This document shows, one piece after another, positions 58,275 through 64,000 of a stretch of DNA of 64,000 bases. Numbering within the stretch: the first letter of the stretch is position 1; the number at the start of each line of letters is the position of its first letter. The notes below the pieces were generated by a model that saw only the letters and a program-made list of their open reading frames with translations, made no database searches and was not told the DNA's origin. A program made the translations under genes and the position numbers. The stretch is from Bacillus sp. FJAT-27916. GTDB lineage: Bacteria > Bacillota > Bacilli > Bacillales > Pradoshiaceae. The stretch covers positions 3,766,650 through 3,830,649 of the forward strand of contig NZ_LFZV01000001.1 in NCBI RefSeq assembly GCF_001183965.1, written 5' to 3'.

Positions 58275-59001
58275 CTTCATCCTCATCCTTCTCCTCTCCC
58301 GTATACCAAAGATACGCATCCTCCAATTTCTCATATGGACTGCCTTCAATCGCCTCCGCAACCGTTCCCTCAAAAACGGATTTGCCGCTCTTTAAGATAC
58401 AAATGCGATCGCACAGCACCTCCACCTCATCCATGAAATGTGAGGTTAGAAAAATCGTCAACCCTTTCGATTTCAGTTTGGCAAGAATCTTCCACACAGC
58501 TCGCCGGGCCCTCGCATCCAATCCTGTTGTCAATTCATCCAAGAAAACGACCTCAGGCTCAGGGATCAATGCCAGGACGATAAATAGACGCTGACGCTGG
58601 CCGCCAGATAGCTCCTTAACAAAACTTGACCCTTTATCCGCAATCCCAAATTTACTTAGCAGGTCATGATAATCTGCTGGTTCTTGGTATAGGGAGGATA
58701 TCTCTTCACATAGCTCATTTACTTTAATTTGCTCTTGATAGCCGGTCTCCTGAAACTGAACACCCACCCGTTCAAAAAGCTGCTTCCGACTGCGGACTGG
58801 GTCCATCCCAAGGATAGATACTGAGCCGTCATCCGTTTTTTTCGTCCCTGTTATACATTCAATCATCGAGCTTTTTCCCGCTCCATTCGCCCCCAGCAGA
58901 CCGAAGACTGTGCCCCGTTTCACTGCGAAACTGATTGTATCCACCGCAACGCAACTCCCATATGATTTAGATAGCTTCTCAACGATAATGACACTCTCCA
59001 T
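58255..59001 (-). CDS. ABC exporter ATPase
   Basis: A 248-residue ATPase: Walker A GLLGANGAGKSSMIE, signature ELSGGQRQRLFIVLA, Walker B EVVFLDELTTGLD. It is of the DRA/drug-resistance type with ABC-2 permeases. It is the first ABC gene after the MerR-type regulator, separated by a terminator. A second operator-like box lies between regulator and ATPase, so the exporter may have its own MerR-controlled promoter. Confidence 0.87.
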   Translation of the reverse strand: MESVIIVEKLSKSYGSCVAVDTISFAVKRGTVFGLLGANGAGKSSMIECITGTKKTDDGSVSILGMDPVRSRKQLFERVGVQFQETGYQEQIKVNELCEEISSLYQEPADYHDLLSKFGIADKGSSFVKELSGGQRQRLFIVLALIPEPEVVFLDELTTGLDARARRAVWKILAKLKSKGLTIFLTSHFMDEVEVLCDRICILKSGKSVFEGTVAEAIEGSPYEKLEDAYLWYTGEEKDEDEDVSDHA

Positions 59002-59037
59002 CTCTTTCCCTCCTTCTTCTTTTGCCTATGTAAAAAT

Positions 59038-59061
59038 AACACCAGTCAAAAGACCGGTGTT
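59038..59061 (-). terminator. Terminator after the MerR regulator
   Basis: A 10-bp perfect stem AACACCGGTC/GACTGGTGTT-type with TATTTTT following on the minus strand. It separates the regulator from the ABC genes. Confidence 0.75.
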
Positions 59062-59076
59062 AAGGTGGAGGGTTTA
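59062..59076 (-). promoter_or_regulatory. Operator-like box before the ABC exporter
   Basis: TAAACCCTCCACCTT on the minus strand, overlapping the regulator stop codon. The same kind of sequence, TAACCCTCCACTAAACC, lies upstream of the regulator at 59871-59887. Both are followed by a CTTTT stretch. They are probably binding sites of the double-MerR protein. Confidence 0.5.
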
Positions 59077-59817
59077 TCGGAATCTTTCTCTCATCTTTTT
59101 CAGCATCTCCTGCATGCGAAGAGCATTTCCTTCAGCTGCATCCAGCGACTCAATCAGCTTATCACAAACAGCAATGATATCCGTATCTGGCCTTGGTGTA
59201 TTCAGGACCTCCTTGATATCAGCCTCTGGATTTGAGGATAATTCCTGCAGCATACGCAGGATGGCTTCAAGAGAATAATTCGCACAGCGAAGCGTACGGA
59301 TGACTTTCAGTCTCTTAATATCCTCTTCCGAATAAACACGATACCCATTCTCCTTTCTCTTCACCGCTAGAAGACCATTCATCTCCCAATTCCTGAGGGA
59401 ATCCATTGAAATATGCAGTTGCTCGGAAACCTCTTTTCTCTTAAATGTCCTCGTATTTGCTGCTGCAGACCCAGCCAGCAGCTCCTTCACGACTTGAATG
59501 GCATCCTCCGACTGCTTCCGTTCCCTCCGAAGCTGTACTAAATAGTCATTTGTAAGCTCAATAGAACGGTCGAAATGTCCTTGTGCAGATTCCTTTACAA
59601 TTTGGACAACCCTTTTGCGCAAACCATTCTGCAGGACCTCAATCTGAAACGCAACCCTGGCAAGCCGGATTTGTGAAAGATGGAAATCCGTAAACACCCG
59701 GTATCCATTCGCCTCTCGTTCCACCTTCGGCAAGAGTCCCCACTTCTCATATAAACGTACCGTATTAGGATGAATCCCGATGATTTTCGCCACTTCTGCT
59801 GTTCTATAGGTTTTCAT
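59074..59817 (-). CDS. Regulator with two MerR-type HTH domains
   Basis: A 247-residue protein. The first MerR HTH is residues 1-70 (YRTAEVAKIIGIHPNTVRLYEKWGLLPK), followed by a helical linker. A second MerR-like HTH is near residues 125-190 (FKRKEVSEQLHISMDSLRNWEMNGLL ... NGYRVYSEEDIKRLKVI), with a C-terminal helix. Tandem MerR domains in one chain are uncommon. ATG at 59817 has AGGAGG 7 nt before it. It very probably controls the ABC exporter and itself. Confidence 0.84.
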   Translation of the reverse strand: MKTYRTAEVAKIIGIHPNTVRLYEKWGLLPKVEREANGYRVFTDFHLSQIRLARVAFQIEVLQNGLRKRVVQIVKESAQGHFDRSIELTNDYLVQLRRERKQSEDAIQVVKELLAGSAAANTRTFKRKEVSEQLHISMDSLRNWEMNGLLAVKRKENGYRVYSEEDIKRLKVIRTLRCANYSLEAILRMLQELSSNPEADIKEVLNTPRPDTDIIAVCDKLIESLDAAEGNALRMQEMLKKMRERFR

Positions 59818-59870
59818 CGCCATAACCTCCTGCACTCTATCACCATGATAGCATTGAATAAAAGTCTGGT

Positions 59871-59887
59871 GGTTTAGTGGAGGGTTA
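59871..59887 (-). promoter_or_regulatory. Operator-like box before the double-MerR gene
   Basis: TAACCCTCCACTAAACC on the minus strand, a close repeat of the box at 59062-59076, 54 bases before the regulator start. TATCAT (about 59847) may be the -10 element. Confidence 0.5.
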
Positions 59888-59905
59888 TGCTTTTCCATAC
59901 AAAAA

Positions 59906-59927
59906 AACCAGCTCACATGAACTGGTT
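59906..59927 (-). terminator. Terminator after the VOC gene
   Basis: Stem AACCAG..TCA / TGA..CTGGTT followed by TTTTTTTG on the minus strand. Confidence 0.85.
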
Positions 59928-59928
59928 C

Positions 59929-60309
59929 TTACTTGTCCTCCCGCAATAAATAGCTATTCCCCTCCGGATCTCTGAATGTAAACATCGATCCGTACGGCAT
60001 TTTCATGATTTCTGTGACTTCTACACCCTTCTCTTTCATCTCCGCATAGGCTTTTTCAATATCAGTCGTACTGAGTAAAATGGACGGATGCCCGACATTC
60101 GTAGATGGGTTTTGCCTTTTCATCGCGTTCTTATCATAAAGAACAAACGTCGTAAACTCGCTCTCACTCGGACCCACTTCAATCCAGGCCATATTCGGTC
60201 CCATTTGCTGCTCAAATTTAACCACAAACCCCATCTTCTCCGTCCAGAATCTCTTCGCTGCAGCTTGATCCTCTACATAAATGGTTATTTTCCCAATTTT
60301 ATTAATCAT
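59929..60309 (-). CDS. VOC-superfamily (glyoxalase-like) protein
   Basis: A 126-residue protein of the vicinal-oxygen-chelate fold: IGKITIYVEDQAAAKRFWTEKMGF at the N terminus and the C-terminal MFTFRDPEGNSYLLRE. Family members are dioxygenases, glyoxalases or resistance proteins; the metal ligands expected are the C-terminal Glu and an internal His, the latter in VGHPSILL. Function is not assignable. Start follows GGAGGTAATC. Confidence 0.83.
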   Translation of the reverse strand: MINKIGKITIYVEDQAAAKRFWTEKMGFVVKFEQQMGPNMAWIEVGPSESEFTTFVLYDKNAMKRQNPSTNVGHPSILLSTTDIEKAYAEMKEKGVEVTEIMKMPYGSMFTFRDPEGNSYLLREDK

Positions 60310-60663
60310 TTTGATTACCTCCAGCTTAAAAGTACCCTCCTATCCTCTCCTAAATCTGGCCAATCCAAACCGACTAACTTTCGCTGCCTTCTTAAGAAGA
60401 GCACCTTTTATCCATTTGACTAGCGAACATCACAAATGACCATAAAAAATTTTCAAGGATTGGGGAGTTGAGGAGGTGAATCCGTTTATTACTATCATCA
60501 AGCTATAAAATGAATGCCATATGCACACAGCCGGCCATCTACTTAGCATTAAAAGCAGATGTCCGACTGTGCGTCTTTATGTATATATGGATGAATGAAT
60601 TTGGATGCGTTTCGTGAAAAGTTCACAACAGCTTATACGAAAGAAGGAAGTTTTCCACATCCA
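60310..60663. other. Intergenic region with imperfect hairpin
   Basis: 354 bp. An imperfect inverted repeat (about 60523-60538 with 60559-60574) contains AGTCGGACATCT-type arms; its U-run is weak on both strands. GAGGAGGTGAATCC (60470-60483) looks like a ribosome binding site and GTG start on the plus strand but opens only 10 codons. No further gene is seen. Confidence 0.4.
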
Positions 60664-61344
60664 TTACCCTTGAAGTTTTCTCCAATTCTCTATTGGCTTG
60701 AAAATATGATTTCTAAGAACCGGCTCTACTCGTTCCACTTCCTTATTTTCAAGAATGGAGAGTATATCATTATGTTCGGCTACCATTCTTTTCACATAAT
60801 CCTCACTCTGATTTAGTGTGATTATTCGATGATAGTTTGAAGCCATTTGCGAAATGGCTTTCCAGGTGTTCTTTCTTTCATGGCTGCAAAAAATAATCAT
60901 ATGAAACTGGTCATCTAATTCAAAAAACCTGTTTGCCAATTCTTTTTCATTTCGCAAGCCCGATTTCTGATTTACTAATATGTTTTGAAGATGGACATTT
61001 GTTTTAAGCTGTTGAAGATAATCAGCCGGAAAATGGCTGCAGGCCATTTCTAAAAATTTCTTTTCTAAATCAAACCACATGCTAGCCGCTTCCTCAGCTA
61101 GCTCTAGATTGATTTTTGAAACATATGTACCTACTTGAGGGATTAGTTCAATGAGATGTTCTTGCTGTAATTTCCACAGGGCATTTTTGATGGGCGTACT
61201 TGAGACTTTAAGTGTCTCAGATAGTTCTCCAACTCTTAATAGTTCACCCGGGTGTAACTCCAGCGATAAAATACCTTCCTTAATTGCACGATAGGAATAA
61301 TGACTATTATTCTCACCAGGTAATCTTAATACCGTTTTTAACAT
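60664..61344 (-). CDS. GntR-family regulator, FadR/VanR type
   Basis: A 226-residue regulator: N-terminal winged HTH (LLRVGELSETLKVSSTPIKNALWKLQQEHLIE) and an all-helical FCD-like ligand domain. Co-oriented with the GH3 glycosidase and sugar symporter genes upstream, 145 bp away, so it probably controls that sugar cluster. Start follows AGGAGTGAG. The ligand is unknown. Confidence 0.82.
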   Translation of the reverse strand: MLKTVLRLPGENNSHYSYRAIKEGILSLELHPGELLRVGELSETLKVSSTPIKNALWKLQQEHLIELIPQVGTYVSKINLELAEEAASMWFDLEKKFLEMACSHFPADYLQQLKTNVHLQNILVNQKSGLRNEKELANRFFELDDQFHMIIFCSHERKNTWKAISQMASNYHRIITLNQSEDYVKRMVAEHNDILSILENKEVERVEPVLRNHIFKPIENWRKLQG

Positions 61345-61395
61345 ATTGGTCTCACTCCTATTAGAGAGAATCGACTATGTATTTTCATTAAACAT

Positions 61396-61447
61396 ACATA
61401 AGGAAGAAAGATCATCTACTACAAATGATCTTCTAACTTCCTTATGT
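61396..61447 (-). terminator. Nested hairpin between GH3 gene and GntR gene
   Basis: Outer stem ACATAAGGAAG (11 bp) encloses an inner 8-bp stem AAGATCAT/ATGATCTT. The U-run after it is weak (ATGTTTAATG), so it may be a partial terminator. Confidence 0.55.
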
Positions 61448-61489
61448 GTTTAAGGACCAGCACATATAGATTAGACGGCTGCCTTTACA

Positions 61490-63259
61490 TTACATGAGCG
61501 TGTCGATAAATCCACAAAATGCATCTACAGGACTTACACCTTTGAATTCTGAACGTCCTAATAATTTATCAACGATTGCCGATAACGTATGCTCGTGATT
61601 ATCATAAGCATTAATATACGTCTTAACTTGCGGTACATCTGCTAAGTGGAATGGACATTGCAGGGATATAAAGATTGTTGGCACTTCATTAACATAGAAC
61701 GGGATGTCTGGAGTTCCTTTTGAAGGATTCCATTGGATACGTTGGTCTGTGCTTGGTGGTACATCTGCTATGTTTATGACTAAATCATACTGATTTGTTA
61801 AGTCAGCAATTGGACGTTTTTGAGCGTATACGTTCATGACGGCCCCTAACATTTCCTGTGGCGGAAGCTTCAAGATTTTATCAATGGCAGATTCATAGAT
61901 TTCAACCTCAAAACCTGCTTTTTCAAGTAATTCCTTCATTAATTCAATTGGCTTCTTCTTACCGCCTGACATAGCAGCCATAATCTTTCCATAAGCAGAT
62001 TCTGGTCCTTTTACTTCAACAAGCAATACTCGCTTATTCTTTTCTGGACTGATTGGCAGCAATTCCTGCTTATTCTTCACTAATGTGATCGCTTTATCGG
62101 AAATTTCTGGTGCAACAGCCTTATTTGATTCTGTTCCGATTTTCGCCATTGCTTCTTCTTTTGGCGGTAATATTTCTGTCTTCGCTTTTGTATGCAGCCC
62201 TAAAGAAGCCTTCAATCCTAAGATACGTGTTAAAGCCTCTTCAAGTCTTTCATCCGTAATGATTCCTTTTTTATATCCGTCCATCATCCAATTGAAGTCT
62301 TCCTCTGGGTCATTAAAGAATAAGAACAAGTCACAGCCAGCCGCAATCGCTGCAGGAAGCATTTCACTGCGCTTCATAGCAGATGTCATCGCTACCATGT
62401 GAGAAGCATCTGTTACGATTACTCCATTGAAGTTCAATTTATCTCTCAATAGGTTTTGTAATACGATGCCATTCAAGCTTGACGGCATAGCTAACTCTTC
62501 GACAGTCGCATCTGGTTTAAAGTGACGGACATACTCCGGTAAAGCGATGTGTCCTGACATGATAGATGGTAATCCCGCTTCAATTAATCCTCCATAAACT
62601 TTCCCGAATGTGTTATCCCACTCTTCTACTGTTAAAGTATTAGGAGCAAATGATAAGTGATGGTCTCTTTCATCTACGCCATCTCCAGGGAAGTGCTTAG
62701 CAGCTGGGGCTATACCGCTCTCCATAATACCTCTCATATATTCTAGAGAGTATTCCAAGACTTGCTCTGCCTTATTGGAATAACAACGAGTAGAGATTAC
62801 TGGGTTTCTCCAGTTCATATCGATATCAACAACTGGCGCAAAGCTCCAGTTACAGCCTATAGCAGCTGCCTCTTCTCCTGAAATTCTCCCCATTTCATAT
62901 GCATATTCGGGATCATTTGTTGCGCCGATTTTCACTTGACTGGCCACATACGTACCGTCTATGCAAGCTCCATTTCCACCGCTCTCCGTATTTGCCGCAA
63001 TTAATAGAGGGATTTTACTATTTTCCTGCAGGATTTTATTTTGGTCATATACTTGTTCAGCTGTAGCTGGATTGTAACGAACTGCACCGATATGATAGTC
63101 ATTTAACACGCCTTTTAAATACTCTTCATCACGGCTTGCTCCCATATTGACGAATAACTGACCGATTTTTTCTTCAATCGTCATCTCTGCAATCATATCT
63201 TCTACCCATTTAATCGCTTCATCTGTTAAATGAAATGGTTTTGCTTTTAAATTCACCAT
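61490..63259 (-). CDS. Glycoside hydrolase family 3 (NagZ/BglX-like)
   Basis: A 589-residue GH3 enzyme without signal peptide, so cytosolic. It has KHFPGDGVDERDHH (active-site loop with Asp/His dyad as in N-acetylglucosaminidases), the nucleophile Asp in GVIVTDASHMVAM, and a C-terminal GH3_C domain. The presence of the Asp-His dyad suggests beta-N-acetylhexosaminidase activity; beta-glucosidase is the alternative. ATG at 63259 has GGAGGAAG before it. It lies beside a GPH symporter that likely imports its substrate. Confidence 0.85.
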   Translation of the reverse strand: MVNLKAKPFHLTDEAIKWVEDMIAEMTIEEKIGQLFVNMGASRDEEYLKGVLNDYHIGAVRYNPATAEQVYDQNKILQENSKIPLLIAANTESGGNGACIDGTYVASQVKIGATNDPEYAYEMGRISGEEAAAIGCNWSFAPVVDIDMNWRNPVISTRCYSNKAEQVLEYSLEYMRGIMESGIAPAAKHFPGDGVDERDHHLSFAPNTLTVEEWDNTFGKVYGGLIEAGLPSIMSGHIALPEYVRHFKPDATVEELAMPSSLNGIVLQNLLRDKLNFNGVIVTDASHMVAMTSAMKRSEMLPAAIAAGCDLFLFFNDPEEDFNWMMDGYKKGIITDERLEEALTRILGLKASLGLHTKAKTEILPPKEEAMAKIGTESNKAVAPEISDKAITLVKNKQELLPISPEKNKRVLLVEVKGPESAYGKIMAAMSGGKKKPIELMKELLEKAGFEVEIYESAIDKILKLPPQEMLGAVMNVYAQKRPIADLTNQYDLVINIADVPPSTDQRIQWNPSKGTPDIPFYVNEVPTIFISLQCPFHLADVPQVKTYINAYDNHEHTLSAIVDKLLGRSEFKGVSPVDAFCGFIDTLM

Positions 63260-63360
63260 TCTTACTTCCTCCATCTATCATCATTATGTACATTAGACCG
63301 GTTTGTATGTGATAAGACATTAAGCCTTTCCCACATCTTCACCGGTCCCAAATGTTTGGA

Positions 63361-64000
63361 TCATTTTTTCGTAAATTCCCTTTTTGCGGCTAAATCCGCA
63401 GCAAGCTGAAGTGTTCTTTTTTTATTTAGTGGATACAGGAATAAGATAAGTGCAACTAGTCCATATAGAATTCCTGGTACCAATGTACCTAACATGTGAA
63501 TGCCATTTAGCACTTCCTGTGGCTGCGTTCCAACTGTCGCATCATAGCCAACAGCCGCAATCGCAAAACCGCCAATTCCGCCGGCCAATGCCTGGCCTAC
63601 TTTTCGCGACATAGAGACTATTGAGTAAACGGTTGCATCTTCACGTAAGGATGTTTTGTATTCATGATAGTCAATAACATCTGAGATGAATGCCCAGTTT
63701 ACGAAGCTATAGAAGCCCATACCAACCATACCAAGTGCCATTGTAAAGATAAATGGCATTACGGTTAGACCTTTTAGGAAATACAACAGGGTAAAGACAG
63801 CAGCTGCAGCTCCTACCCCAACAACGGACACTTCCTTTTTCCCGAATCTTGCTACTAACGGTTTTACCAATGGAACCGTAAGGAACATGGCCGCCATTTG
63901 GATAAGTGAAACTAAGCTTAAAGCAGATGCATTACTGAAATAGTCTTTAAACAAATACGTATTAACTGCTTGAGTAATGAATTGTGTGACCATGATCATC
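63361..64000 (-). CDS. GPH-family sugar:cation symporter, C-terminal part
   Basis: The last ~213 residues of a glycoside-pentoside-hexuronide:cation symporter, cut by the window edge. Six hydrophobic helices and the family signature WAFISDVIDYHEYKTSLREDATVYSIVSMSRKVGQALAGGI are visible. It is upstream of the GH3 gene in the same direction (about 100 bp), so the two form a transport-hydrolysis pair. The N terminus lies beyond 64000. Confidence 0.85.
   Translation of the reverse strand, partial: MIMVTQFITQAVNTYLFKDYFSNASALSLVSLIQMAAMFLTVPLVKPLVARFGKKEVSVVGVGAAAAVFTLLYFLKGLTVMPFIFTMALGMVGMGFYSFVNWAFISDVIDYHEYKTSLREDATVYSIVSMSRKVGQALAGGIGGFAIAAVGYDATVGTQPQEVLNGIHMLGTLVPGILYGLVALILFLYPLNKKRTLQLAADLAAKREFTKK

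Noticed and set aside
60595-60816. 73-codon plus-strand frame overlapping the GntR gene end
   Set aside because: Mostly antisense to the GntR gene, no ribosome binding site, and composition turns AT-rich and low in coding character after 25 codons.

Overview
The window looks like chromosomal DNA from a low-GC Gram-positive bacterium of the Bacillaceae. The evidence is a Bacillus-type 16S rRNA gene with tandem rrn promoters, strong GGAGG ribosome binding sites, purine riboswitches, a consensus CcpA (cre) site, and close relatives of Bacillus subtilis PtsG, PbuG, GuaA, YeaC/YeaD/YebA, Bmr/BmrR and KatA. I do not assign a species.

Layout. 1-1.6 kb: 5' part of a 16S rRNA gene on the minus strand with three tandem promoters. 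1.8-5.7 kb: PTS glucose permease, then the purine permease pbuG behind a canonical guanine-type riboswitch. 5.9-9.0 kb: a two-gene ABC exporter, a membrane-tethered XRE regulator and a GNAT acetyltransferase. 9.4-15.7 kb: guaA behind a long leader that holds an atypical purine riboswitch, next to the MoxR / DUF58 / transglutaminase operon. 15.9-33.2 kb: an 18-kb minus-strand Tad (Flp) pilus locus. 33.8-41.2 kb: HAD phosphatase, a decayed flavodoxin, a TetR-controlled MacB/HrtBA-type ABC exporter, an ion-transporter-like permease, an FMN reductase, and a DUF2089 operon. 41.5 kb: a strikingly periodic intergenic repeat array. 41.9-48.5 kb: two drug-efflux systems (DHA2 MFS with TetR; bmr with bmrR) flanking a catalase. 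48.7-53.8 kb: a beta-glucoside PTS and phospho-beta-glucosidase with a divergent GntR regulator, and an aquaglyceroporin. 54-64 kb: small unknowns, isochorismatase-like, Nudix, a secreted DUF305 protein, an ABC-2 exporter under a double-MerR regulator, a VOC protein, and a GntR / GH3 / GPH-symporter sugar cluster cut by the window edge.

The most unusual region is the Tad locus. A full inner-membrane pilus machine (CpaB, TadZ/CpaE, CpaF/TadA, TadB, TadC, a Flp-like pilin, TadE- and TadG-like minor pilins) is co-oriented with three paralogous von Willebrand A lipoproteins, two secreted proteins with Trp-Gly repeats at the N terminus and a hydrophobic glycine-rich, basic C terminus, and cytosolic companion proteins. 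The order vWA lipoprotein - Trp-repeat protein - companion occurs twice, which suggests duplication of a three-gene module. The Trp-repeat proteins and companions match no family I recognise. I read them as candidate surface adhesins or effectors with chaperone or immunity partners, and this is inference.

The second theme is purine control. pbuG has a textbook guanine aptamer, while guaA has a related aptamer with two changes in the core junction and a longer loop, followed by a terminator and a further ~190-nt structured leader. Many start codons were moved from the longest possible reading frame to the codon with a good ribosome binding site; this is stated per gene.
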